DNA of 64,000 nucleotides, taken from Kocuria rosea (lineage in GTDB: Bacteria > Actinomycetota > Actinomycetes > Actinomycetales > Micrococcaceae). A program made the position numbers and the translations under genes. This document shows, piece by piece, positions 1 to 8,616 of the stretch (positions are counted from its first letter, which is position 1; every line of letters starts with the position of its first letter). The notes below the pieces were generated by a model. That model made no database searches and had not been told where the DNA came from. It worked only from the letters and a program-made list of their open reading frames with translations. Where the stretch lies: positions 3,596,001 to 3,660,000 of the forward strand of contig NZ_CP035103.1 of NCBI RefSeq assembly GCF_006094695.1. The letters run 5' to 3'.

Positions 1-2
1 AG

Positions 3-470
3 CTGCTGCGGCACACCCCGTGGCTGAGCGAGGACCAGGTCGACGAGATCCTCGTCTGGGGCCCGAGCCCGGACCTGCCCACCTCCACGTGGTGGTGGCT
101 GCTCACCCCCGGACCGCACAGCAACACCCCGGTGACGCTGCTCATGGACCTGGGCACCGGCCTGGCCGTGCTGGGGCTCTTCCTGCTCGTCGCGCGCCCG
201 AACCGGCTGTGGACCACCCTGGGCGCCATGGGGGCCCGCACCCTGACCCTGTACTCGGCCCACCTGCTCGCCCTGGCCACGACGCTCCACTACGAGGACC
301 GCGTGCTCTGGTTCGCCGTGCACGTGGCCGTGGCCGCCGGCTTCGCCGTGCTCTGGCAGGCGACGTTCGGTCAGGGACCGCTCGAGCGGGTGATCGCGGC
401 CGCCGTCCGGGGCACCCGCCGCCTGGTCCTGGGCACCCCTTCCCGGACGGCGGAGTCCCCGCGGGCCTAG
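3..470 (+). CDS. Membrane acyltransferase-like protein, DUF418/DUF1624 type (3' end only)
   Basis: The window opens inside this gene; 155 C-terminal residues are visible and the true start lies upstream. Three hydrophobic segments can be seen, roughly residues 43-61, 70-89 and 97-116, with the motif PHSNTP before the first and LTLYSAHL in the second. That pattern resembles the C-terminal membrane part of DUF418 / heparan-alpha-glucosaminide N-acetyltransferase-like proteins of actinobacteria, which have many membrane helices and poorly known substrates. The tail after the last helix is short, basic and proline-rich. The family call rests on the pattern of a partial protein, so it is moderate; membrane location is firm. 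It ends about 100 bases before the formate dehydrogenase operon on the same strand. Confidence 0.55.
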   Translation: MLRHTPWLSEDQVDEILVWGPSPDLPTSTWWWLLTPGPHSNTPVTLLMDLGTGLAVLGLFLLVARPNRLWTTLGAMGARTLTLYSAHLLALATTLHYEDRVLWFAVHVAVAAGFAVLWQATFGQGPLERVIAAAVRGTRRLVLGTPSRTAESPRA

Positions 471-572
471 CGGAGTCCCCACGGGACCAGCGGGTTCCGC
501 GCGCCGGCGGCGCCTGCGTCCGCGCCGCCCGCCGGTGTGGCTCCTGACACACCGGCGGGCTATGCTCCTGAC

Positions 573-3500
573 ATGTCACGATTCAGTCCCCTGGAGTGGC
601 CGGTCCTCCGGCAGATCCGTTCGGGCGACCTGCTCGGTCGCGGACCGGCGGTGACCTCGGAGCGCACCCGGACGACGAGCCCGCGCACGACCACCGCGGA
701 CCGGGTCGTGCAGAGCGTCTGCCCGTACTGCGCGGTCGGCTGCGGCCAGCGGGTGTACGTCAAGGACGAGAAGGTCGTCCAGATCGAGGGCGACCCGGAC
801 TCGCCGATCTCCCGCGGACGCCTGTGCCCCAAGGGCGCGGCCAGCGAGCAGCTGGTCAACGCCCCCGGCCGGCAGACCGAGGTGCTCTACCGTGCGCCCC
901 GGGCCACCGAGTGGCAGCGGCTGGACCTCGGCACCGCCCTCGAGATGGTGGCCGACCGCGTCCTCGAGGCCCGCCGCAACGGCTGGCAGGACGCCGACGA
1001 GCAGGGCCGTCCGCTGCGCCGCACGATGGGCTTCGCCGCCCTGGGCGGCGCCACGCTGGACAACGAGGAGAACTACCTCATCAAGAAGCTCTTCACCGCC
1101 GCGGGAGCGATCCAGATCGAGAACCAGGCCCGTATTTGACACTCCGCCACGGTTCCCGGTCTGGGAGCCTCGTTCGGACGTGGCGGTGCCACGCAGTCCC
1201 TGCAGGACATGGCCAACGCCGACTGCATCGTCATCCAGGGCTCCAACATGGCCGAGTGCCACCCCGTGGGCTACCAGTGGGTGACGGAGGCCAAGGCGCG
1301 CGGCGCCCGGGTCATCCACGTCGACCCGCGCTTCACCCGCACCTCGGCGGTCGCTGACAAGCACGTCCCGATCCGGGCCGGCTCGGACATCGTCCTGCTC
1401 GGCGCCCTGGTCAACCACGTGCTCACCCACGACCTGTGGTTCGAGGAGTACGTGCGCGCCTACACCAACGCCGCCACGCTGGTGAACGAGGACTACCGCG
1501 ACGCCGAGGACCTCGACGGGCTGTTCTCCGGGTTCGACCCGGAGACCGGCCAGTACGACATGTCCACCTGGGCCTACGCCGAGAACGAGGGCGGCGCCGG
1601 GGACCACGACGGCCGGGTGGACGCACCCGCGGGCGACCCCGACCACGGCGCCGAGGAGGGGGCGGAGGCCGTGGACGAGGCCGCCGGCCAGCAGCTCGGC
1701 AGCGGCGGCGCCCCGATGGAGCACGCCCGCATGCAGCGCGACGAGACCCTGCAGGACCCCCGGACGGTGTTCCAGATCCTCAAGCGGCACTACGCGCGCT
1801 ACACCCCCGAGATGGTGCAGGAGGTGTGCGGCGTCTCCCCCGAGGACTTCGCGTACCTGGCCCGCTCCATCACGGAGAACTCCGGGCGGGAGCGGACCAC
1901 GTGCTTCGCCTACGCCGTGGGCTGGACCCAGCACAGCCTGGGCGCGCAGTACATCCGCACCGCGTCCATCCTGCAGCTGCTGCTGGGCAACATGGGCCGC
2001 CCCGGCGGCGGGATCATGGCCCTGCGCGGGCACGCCAGCATCCAGGGCTCGACCGACATCCCCACGCTGTTCAACCTGCTGCCCGGCTACCTGCCCATGC
2101 CGGTGGCCGGCACCCACGACACGTTCGACGACTACCTGGCCGCGATCGCGTCGAAGAAGCAGAAGGGCTACTGGGCCGAGGCCGACGCCTACACGACGAG
2201 CCTGCTCAAGGCCTGGTGGGGGGACGCCGCCACCGCGGACAACGACTGGGCCTACGACTACCTCCCGCGCCTCACCGGCGCGCACGGCACCTTCCAGACG
2301 CTGACGAAGATGCTCGACGACGAGGTGGAGGGCTACTTCCTGCTCGGCCAGAACCCCGCGGTGGGCTCCTCCAACGGCCGGATGCAGCGGATGGCCATGT
2401 CCCACCTCAAGTGGCTGGTGGTGCGGGACCTCAACCTCATCGAGTCGGCGACCTGGTGGAAGGACGGCCCGGAGATCGCCTCGGGCGAGCTCCGCACCGA
2501 GGACATCGAGACCGAGGTGTTCTTCCTGCCCGCGGCCACGCACGTGGAGAAGTCGGGCACCTTCACCCAGACCCAGCGGCTGCTGCAGTGGCGCCACCAG
2601 GCCGTGGCCCCGCCGGGCGAGTGCCAGAGCGAGCTGCAGTTCTTCTTCGAGCTGGGCCGGCGGATCCGGGAGCGGCTGGCCGGGTCCGGGGACGAGCGCG
2701 ACCGCCCGCTGCTCGACCTCACCTGGGACTACCCCGTCGACGAGCACGGCGAGCCGGACCCCGAGGCGGTGCTCGCCGAGATCAACGGCCGGCACCTCAC
2801 CGGCCCGGACGCCGGGAAGCCGCTGTCCTCGTACACCGAGATGCGGGCGGACGGCTCGACCTCCGGCGGCTGCTGGATCTACACCGGGGTCTACGCCGAC
2901 GGCGTCAACCGTGCCGCCGCCCGCAGACCCGGCGGGGAACAGGGCCCCGCCGCGCTCGAGTGGGGCTGGGCGTGGCCGGCCAACCGTCGGCTGCTCTACA
3001 ACCGCGCCTCGGCGGACCCGGAGGGCCGGCCCTGGAGCGAGCGCAAAAAGCTCGTGTGGTGGGACGAGGAGCAGGACCAGTGGGTCGGGGACGACGTGCC
3101 CGACTTCCCGCTCCACCTCGCCCCGGGCACCCGCCCCGACCCCGACTCCGGGGGCGCGGCCGCGCTCGCCGGCGACGACCCGTTCATCATGCAGGCCGAC
3201 GGCAAGGGCTGGCTGTACGCGCCCAAGGGCGTGCTGGACGGGCCGCTGCCCACGCACTACGAGCCGCAGGAGTCGCCGGTCGCCAACGCCCTGTACACCC
3301 AGCAGCGCAACCCCTCCCGGGTGCTGTTCGCCCGCCAGGACAACCTCACCGCCCCGAGCGCCGGGGAGCCGGGGGCGGACGTGTACCCCTACGTGTTCAC
3401 CACGTACCGGCTCACCGAGCACCACACCGCCGGCGGCATGAGCCGGTGGCTGCCGTACCTCTCGGAGCTGCAGCCGGAGATGTTCTGCGAGGTCTCCCCC

Positions 3501-3938
3501 GAGCTCGCCGCCGAGTGCGGGCTGGAGCCGTACGGCTGGGCCACGATCGTCTCGCCCCGGGCGGCGATCGAGGTGCGGGTGCTCGTCACCGAGCGGATGA
3601 CCCCGCTCGTGGTGCGCGGGCACACCGTGCACCAGATCGGCCTCCCGTACCACTGGGGCGTGGGCGACGACGCCGTGGTCAGCGGCGACTCCGCCAACGA
3701 CCTGCTGGGCCTGACCCTCGAGCCCAACGTGCAGATCCAGGACTCCAAGGTGGGCTCGTGCCACATCCGCCCGGGCCGCCGGCCGCGGGGTCCCGAGCTG
3801 CTCGACCTGGTCCTGGAGTACCAGCAGCGCGCGGGCGCCACCGTGGAGACCGGCAACACCCGGATCGACGTCCCCGGCACCGACCGGAGCACCGATCCGG
3901 GCACCGACCCGACCACCGACCCGATGAGGGAGCACTGA
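573..3938 (+). CDS. fdhA: Formate dehydrogenase large subunit, selenocysteine-containing (UGA at 1137-1139 read as Sec189)
   Basis: Molybdenum/tungsten bis-MGD formate dehydrogenase catalytic subunit, 1121 residues, oxidising formate to CO2. The frame is open from 573 to 3938 except for one TGA at 1137-1139. It lies in the context NQARI-U-HSATVPGLG, where family members carry the Sec or Cys that ligates the metal. A SECIS hairpin follows it, and selD, selC, selA and selB follow the operon, so the TGA is read as Sec189 and the gene is intact. Cys50, Cys53, Cys57 and Cys85 would bind the N-terminal 4Fe-4S cluster. An acidic low-complexity insert lies near residues 335-385. There is no twin-arginine signal, unlike periplasmic FdnG-type enzymes. 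I chose ATG 573 over the in-frame ATG 537 because the conserved-looking N terminus (MSRFSPLEW) begins there. The stop overlaps the fdhB start. Confidence 0.95.
1151..1169 (+). promoter_or_regulatory. Bacterial SECIS element for the fdhA UGA codon
   Basis: A hairpin with stem GGTTCCC / GGGAGCC (seven pairs, one G-U) and apical loop GGTCT. The loop begins 18 nucleotides after the UGA. The E. coli fdhF SECIS, as I recall it, also has a GGUCU loop 18 nucleotides after its UGA. This element would bind the winged-helix domain of SelB (encoded at 8613-10409) and direct Sec insertion at 1137-1139. It also codes for residues 193-199 of the protein, so it is under two constraints. Confidence 0.92.
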
Positions 3939-4942
3939 TGGGCCAGCTGGCCGGACCGACCGATCCCACGGCCGACGCGCACTGGGAGCACGCGCACGCG
4001 CGGAAGGGCTTCTTCACGGACACCTCGATCTGCATCGGGTGCAAGGCCTGCGAGGTGGCCTGCAAGGAGTGGAACCAGAACCCCCAGGACGGGGACCTCG
4101 AGCTGCTCGAGTCCTCCTACGACAACACCGGCGCCCTGGGTGCCAGCACCTGGCGGCACGTGGCGTTCGTCGAGCAGGACAGCGAGCGGATCGAGGAGGC
4201 CCGCGAGTCCGGGCGCAAGCTCGTGAGCCTGGGCATGCCGCGCGTCGGCCCGCCCGAGGCGCGCCCGCAGCCGGCCGCCGGGGACACCACCCCGCCGAAC
4301 ACCGAGGAGTTCCGCTGGCTGATGTCCTCGGACGTCTGCAAGCACTGCACGCACGCCGGGTGCCTCGACGTGTGCCCCACCGGGGCGCTGTTCCGCACCG
4401 AGCACGGCACCGTGGTGGTCCAGGACGACGTGTGCAACGGGTGCGGCACCTGCGTGGCCGGCTGCCCGTTCGGCGTGATCGAGCGGCGCACCGACGGCAC
4501 GGCCGCCCCGCGCACGGAGCGGGACGGGCAGCCGGGCAAGCCGGACAAGCCTGCGGTGAAGAACGTGGGCGTCGCCCAGAAGTGCACCCTGTGCTACGAC
4601 CGCATGGTGGACGACCAGACGCCCGCGTGCGCGCAGACGTGCCCCACCACGTCCATCAAGTACGGCGAGCACGACGACATGGTCGAGACGGCCCGGCACC
4701 GGGTCGCCGAGCTGCACGCCCAGGGGCGCACCGAGGCGCGGCTCTACGGCGCGAACGAGCTGGACGGCGTGGGCGGCACCGGCTCGGTGTTCCTGCTGCT
4801 CGACGAGCCGGAGGTCTACGGGCTCCCGCCCGACCCGCGGGTGCCGACCGCGGACCTGCCCCGGATGTACCAGCGGGCCGGACTGGCCGCGGCGGGCATG
4901 CTCGCCGCCGCCGCCCTGGCCTTCGCGGGGGGCCGCTCGTGA
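3938..4942 (+). CDS. fdhB: Formate dehydrogenase iron-sulfur (beta) subunit
   Basis: Electron-transfer subunit of 334 residues that passes electrons from the catalytic subunit to the membrane. Four cysteine clusters of 4Fe-4S type are visible: CIGCKACEVAC (Cys32, 35, 38, 42), CKHCTHAGCLDVCP, CNGCGTCVAGCPFG, and CTLCYDRM with CAQTCP. A hydrophobic alanine-rich stretch near the C terminus (AGLAAAGMLAAAALAF) looks like the single membrane anchor seen in FdnH/FdoH proteins. The ATG shares one base with the fdhA stop (TGATG), and the stop overlaps the fdhC GTG, so all three are probably translationally coupled. Confidence 0.93.
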   Translation: MGQLAGPTDPTADAHWEHAHARKGFFTDTSICIGCKACEVACKEWNQNPQDGDLELLESSYDNTGALGASTWRHVAFVEQDSERIEEARESGRKLVSLGMPRVGPPEARPQPAAGDTTPPNTEEFRWLMSSDVCKHCTHAGCLDVCPTGALFRTEHGTVVVQDDVCNGCGTCVAGCPFGVIERRTDGTAAPRTERDGQPGKPDKPAVKNVGVAQKCTLCYDRMVDDQTPACAQTCPTTSIKYGEHDDMVETARHRVAELHAQGRTEARLYGANELDGVGGTGSVFLLLDEPEVYGLPPDPRVPTADLPRMYQRAGLAAAGMLAAAALAFAGGRS

Positions 4943-6030
4943 GCCTGTCCGAGTTCGACGGCTACCGTCCGCCCGAGCCGCCGCGCCGCCGGCGGCGGGA
5001 CGGCCCGCGCCGCCGGGGCGCCGGGCAGGGCGGCGGCGACGGCTCCCGGGAGATGCCGATGGTCCCGGAGCCGGAGTTCGGCTCCTACTACGGCCGCCCG
5101 GTGGTCAAGCCGGCGCCCTGGGGCCACGAGGTCGCCGCGTACCTGTTCCTCGGCGGCGTGGCCGGCGGCTCCGCGCTGCTGGCGCTCGGCGGTCAGCTCA
5201 CGGGCCGGGCCGAGCTGCGCCGCAACGCCCGGCTGGGCTCGGTGACCGCGCTCGGTCTCGGCGGCGCGGCGCTGGTCGCGGACCTCGGCCGCCCGGAGCG
5301 CTTCCTGCACATGCTGCGCACGTTCAAGCCGACCTCGCCGATGAGCATGGGCACGTGGATCCTCAGCGCGTTCGGGGCCGGCATGGGGACCGCGGTCGCG
5401 TCCGAGGTGGATCGGATGACCGGCTCCCGCCTTCCGCTGGGCCCGCTGCGCCCGGTGCTGCGCGCCGTGGAGGGCCCGGCCGGCGTCGAGGCCGCGGTCT
5501 TCGCGGGCCCGCTCGCCGCGTACACCGCGGCGCTGCTCTCCGACACGGCGACGCCCACCTGGAACGCCGCCCGCGAGGACCTGGCGTTCGTCTTCGTGAG
5601 CTCGGCGAGCCTCGCCTCGGGCGGCCTGGCCATGGTCACGACCTCGGTCGGCGAGGCCGGCCCCGCCAGGCGGCTGGCCCTGCTGGGCGTGGCCGGTGAG
5701 CTGATCGCCACGAAGCTGATGGAGCGCCGGATGGACCCGGTGGCGGCCGAGCCGCTGCACCACGGCCAGGCCGGGACCATGCTGGCGTGGAGCGAGCGGC
5801 TGGCGGTCGCCGGCGGTCTCGGCACGCTGCTGGGCGGGCGGCACCGGGCCGTCGCCGCGGTCTCGGGGCTGGCGCTGCTGGCGTCCTCGGCGCTCACCCG
5901 GTTCGGCGTGATGGAGGCCGGTCTGCACTCGGCCGTGGACCCCCGCTACACGATCGAGCCGCAGAAGGCCCGGCTGGCCGCCCGGCGCGCCGCAGGGATC
6001 ACCGACGACTCGATCACGACCGTCGGCTGA
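4939..6030 (+). CDS. fdhC: Formate dehydrogenase membrane subunit, NrfD/PsrC family
   Basis: A 363-residue membrane protein. After a cytoplasmic arginine/glycine-rich N terminus of about 60 residues it has repeated hydrophobic helices (for example VAAYLFLGGVAGGSALLALG and the segment around LGLGGAALVADLGRPERFLHM). The LGRPERF motif and helix pattern are typical of NrfD-type quinone-reducing subunits rather than cytochrome b FdnI proteins, and no haem-ligating histidine pattern was obvious. It would take electrons from FdhB and reduce menaquinone. The GTG start overlaps the fdhB stop by four bases (GTGA). It is the last gene of the operon; selD follows on the opposite strand. Confidence 0.88.
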   Translation: MSLSEFDGYRPPEPPRRRRRDGPRRRGAGQGGGDGSREMPMVPEPEFGSYYGRPVVKPAPWGHEVAAYLFLGGVAGGSALLALGGQLTGRAELRRNARLGSVTALGLGGAALVADLGRPERFLHMLRTFKPTSPMSMGTWILSAFGAGMGTAVASEVDRMTGSRLPLGPLRPVLRAVEGPAGVEAAVFAGPLAAYTAALLSDTATPTWNAAREDLAFVFVSSASLASGGLAMVTTSVGEAGPARRLALLGVAGELIATKLMERRMDPVAAEPLHHGQAGTMLAWSERLAVAGGLGTLLGGRHRAVAAVSGLALLASSALTRFGVMEAGLHSAVDPRYTIEPQKARLAARRAAGITDDSITTVG

Positions 6031-6057
6031 GCGCCCGGCGCCGTGCCCCGGCGGGGC

Positions 6058-7077
6058 TCAGCGCACGTGGAGTCCGGACCCGGCCACGGTGTGGCCCACC
6101 ACGGGGTAGCCCGGCACCTCGCCGACCACGAGCAGGCCGCCCGAGGTCTGCGCGTCGGCCAGCAGGAGCAGGTCGTCCTCGGTGACACCGGTCCCCGCCC
6201 GCAGGTGCGGGCGCACCCAGTCCAGGTTGCGGCGGGTCCCGCCGGAGACGTAGCCGTCCCGCAGCGCCTCGGCCGCGCCCTCCACGAGGGGCACGGCGCT
6301 CCGGTCGAGCACCGCGCCCACCCCGGAGGCACGGCACATCTTGTGCAGGTGCCCGAGCAGGCCGAAGCCGGTGACGTCCGTGGCCGCCCGGGCCCCGGCC
6401 GCCAGCGCCGCCTCGGCCGCGTCCCGGTTGAGCCGTGTCATCGTGGCGAGCGCCTCGGCGAAGACCTCGCCGGTCGCCTTGTGCCGGTTGTTGAGCAGTC
6501 CCACGCCGATGGGCTTGGTGAGGGTCAGGGGCAGCCCCGGTGCGGCGGCGTCGTTGCGCAGCAGCCGGTCCGGGTGGGCAACGCCGGTCACGGCCATGCC
6601 GTACTTCGGCTCCGGGTCGTCGATGGAGTGCCCCCCGATCACCGGGCACCCTGCCTCGGAGGCGACCGCCAGGCCGCCGCGGAGCACCTCGGTCATCAGC
6701 TCCATGGGCAGCACGTCGCGGGGCCAGCCCACGAGGTTGATGGCCATGACCGGGCGCCCGCCCATGGCATAGACGTCCGAGAGCGCGTTCGCGGCGGCGA
6801 TCCGGCCCCAGTCGTAGGCGTCGTCGACCACCGGGGTGAAGAAGTCGGCGGTGGACAGCACCGCGAGGTCCTCGCGCACCAGGACGGCCGCGGCGTCGTC
6901 GCCGTCGTCGAGACCGACCAGCACGCCGTCCCCCGCCTGGCCGGTGAGGCCCCGGACCGCGTCCTCGAGCTCGCCGGGCGGGATCTTGCACGCGCATCCG
7001 CCGCCGTGGGCGAAGCCGGTCAGGCGGACCGTCCCGGGCGCTGGCAGGGGCGGGGTCGGCGTCCGGGTCTGTTCCAT
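6058..7077 (-). CDS. selD: Selenide, water dikinase
   Basis: Makes selenophosphate from selenide and ATP, the selenium donor for SelA. It has 339 residues, close to the usual length. The catalytic motif GGGCACK gives Cys28 and Lys31, matching Cys17 and Lys20 of E. coli SelD; here the residue is Cys, not Sec, so the enzyme does not depend on its own product. Other landmarks are STADFFTPVVDD, the AANALSDVYAMGG motif and the C-terminal LADAQTSGGLL motif. It converges with fdhC and diverges from selC/selA, with only about 40 bases between its ATG and the tRNA. On its strand a TAGGCT hexamer sits six bases before the ATG, which would allow a leaderless transcript (inference). Confidence 0.96.
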   Translation of the reverse strand: MEQTRTPTPPLPAPGTVRLTGFAHGGGCACKIPPGELEDAVRGLTGQAGDGVLVGLDDGDDAAAVLVREDLAVLSTADFFTPVVDDAYDWGRIAAANALSDVYAMGGRPVMAINLVGWPRDVLPMELMTEVLRGGLAVASEAGCPVIGGHSIDDPEPKYGMAVTGVAHPDRLLRNDAAAPGLPLTLTKPIGVGLLNNRHKATGEVFAEALATMTRLNRDAAEAALAAGARAATDVTGFGLLGHLHKMCRASGVGAVLDRSAVPLVEGAAEALRDGYVSGGTRRNLDWVRPHLRAGTGVTEDDLLLLADAQTSGGLLVVGEVPGYPVVGHTVAGSGLHVR

Positions 7078-7118
7078 GTCGTCAGCCTACTGGTGACGGC
7101 GGTGCTAGGTTGGGTGAC

Positions 7119-7213
7119 GGAGGCGTCCGGGTCCTGGTGGGCCCCCCGGTCTTCAAAACCGGTGAGGCCGAGCACCTCGGCCTGGCGGGTTCGATTCCCG
7201 TCCGCCTCCGCCA
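7119..7213 (+). tRNA. selC: tRNA-Sec (anticodon UCA), CCA encoded
   Basis: A 95-nt selenocysteine tRNA. The acceptor starts GGAGGCG and pairs with CGCCTCC, followed by discriminator G and an encoded CCA. The D stem has six pairs (GGGTCC/GGGCCC) with a four-base TGGT loop. The anticodon arm is CCGGT-CTTCAAA-ACCGG with TCA at 7153-7155. The variable arm is long (eight pairs, 7165-7172 with 7176-7183), and the T loop is TTCGATT. All are hallmarks of bacterial tRNA-Sec. The eighth acceptor pair would be T7126-C7202, a mismatch; C7202 could instead pair with G7184 and extend the T stem to six, keeping the 13-pair stack. It lies between divergent selD and selA. Confidence 0.96.
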
Positions 7214-7278
7214 ACTCTTTGCGCCGCCCACCCGCGCACCGACCACCCGCACCGCGTGCCGCCCGACGAGGAGGGACT

Positions 7279-8616
7279 GTGGCCCTGGACGACCCGCGCC
7301 GCCTGATCCCGCGCACCGACCAGCTCCTGGCCCTGCCGCCCGTCCGCCGGGCGCTCGAGCGGCTGAGCGAGGACGTCGTCCGCGCGCTGGTGCGCGAGAC
7401 CCAGGACCGGGCGCGGCGCGGCGAGATCGCCCCCGGCGAGGTCGAGCCGGCGGTGCTCGCCGCGCTCGGGGCCCGCTCCGCCTCGAGCCTGACGCCGGTG
7501 CTCAACGCCACCGGCGTGGTGGTGCACACCAACCTCGGCCGCGCCCCGCTGTCCGCGGCGGCGCTCGACGCGCTGGTCACGGCCGGCGGGTACGTCGACG
7601 TGGAGCTCGACCTGGTGAGCGGCACCCGCTCCCGCCGCGGCGCCGCCGCCCGGGCGGCCCTGCTCGCCGCCTGCCCACCCGCCGAGGACGCCCTGGTCGT
7701 CAACAACGGCGCGGCCGCCCTCGTGCTGGCCACCACGGCCCTGGCCGCCGGCCGCGAGGTGGTGATCAGCCGCGGCGAGCTCGTCGAGATCGGGGCCGGC
7801 TTCCGGCTGCCGGAGCTGATCGAGTCGACCGGCGCCCGGCTGCGCGAGGTGGGCACGACCAACCGGACCCACCTGCGCGACTACGCCGAGGCGATCGGCC
7901 CGGAGACCGGCTGCCTGCTCAAGGTGCACCCGAGCAACTTCCGGCTGGAGGGGTTCACCTCGGCCGTCGAGGTCGACGAGCTGCGGCCGCTGGCCCGGGC
8001 CCACGGCCTGCCCCTCGTGGCGGACCTCGGCAGCGGGCTCCTCGTCCCGGACCCGCAGCTGCCGTCCGAGCCCGACGCCGCCTCGGCCCTCGAGGGCGGT
8101 GCCGACCTCGTCATCGCGAGCGGCGACAAGCTGCTCGGCGGCCCGCAGGCCGGGCTGCTGCTCGGCGGCTCGGAAGCCGTCGCCCGGCTGGCCGCCCACC
8201 CCCTCGCCCGGGCGGTCCGCGCCGACAAGCTCGCGCTCGCGGCCCTGGAGGCCACGCTCATCGGGGGGCCCGCCCCGGTCACGACCGCGCTGCACGCGGA
8301 CCCGGACCGGCTCCGCGACCGGGCCGAACGGCTCGGCGCGGCCGTCGGCGCACCCGTGGTCGCCCACGACGGCCGTGTCGGCGGCGGCGGCGCGCCCGGC
8401 ATGCCCCTGCCGGGGTGGGCGGTGCGGCTGCCCGAGGCGGCGGCCCCGCTGCTGCGCACCGGCCGCCCGGCCGTGCTCCCCCGGGTCCACGACCGCGCGT
8501 GCCTGGTCGATCTGCGCTGCGTGCCCGAGTCCGAGGACGAGCGCCTGCGCGCGGCGGTGCAGGCGGCCCTGACCGCCCTGACCGGGGCGGACGGCGGCCC
8601 GGGAGGGACCCGGTGA
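7279..8616 (+). CDS. selA: L-seryl-tRNA(Sec) selenium transferase
   Basis: PLP enzyme that turns seryl-tRNA-Sec into selenocysteinyl-tRNA-Sec using selenophosphate. It has 445 residues. The PLP lysine is Lys284 in ASGDKLLGGPQAG; the N-terminal tRNA-binding part and the NATGVVVHTNLGRAPLS motif (near residue 77) are clear. The GTG at 7279 is preceded by GAGGAGGG with good spacing, and the first residues (LIPRTDQLLALP) fit SelA N termini. It begins 65 bases after selC, so both may share a transcript. Its stop overlaps the selB start. Confidence 0.95.
   Translation: MALDDPRRLIPRTDQLLALPPVRRALERLSEDVVRALVRETQDRARRGEIAPGEVEPAVLAALGARSASSLTPVLNATGVVVHTNLGRAPLSAAALDALVTAGGYVDVELDLVSGTRSRRGAAARAALLAACPPAEDALVVNNGAAALVLATTALAAGREVVISRGELVEIGAGFRLPELIESTGARLREVGTTNRTHLRDYAEAIGPETGCLLKVHPSNFRLEGFTSAVEVDELRPLARAHGLPLVADLGSGLLVPDPQLPSEPDAASALEGGADLVIASGDKLLGGPQAGLLLGGSEAVARLAAHPLARAVRADKLALAALEATLIGGPAPVTTALHADPDRLRDRAERLGAAVGAPVVAHDGRVGGGGAPGMPLPGWAVRLPEAAAPLLRTGRPAVLPRVHDRACLVDLRCVPESEDERLRAAVQAALTALTGADGGPGGTR

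Noticed and set aside
1137..1139. Premature stop codon making the formate dehydrogenase a pseudogene
   Set aside because: The position matches the family Sec site, a SECIS follows, and selA/B/C/D are adjacent, so the TGA is a Sec codon.
576..3935. A 1119-residue open frame antisense to the formate dehydrogenase gene
   Set aside because: High GC leaves long antisense frames free of stops; the composition (Val/Gly/Arg/His repeats) has no recognisable domain and the sense strand is a clear gene.
6045..6057. GCCCC-GGC-GGGGC hairpin between fdhC and selD as a terminator
   Set aside because: Only five pairs, and such short GC stems are frequent by chance at this base composition.
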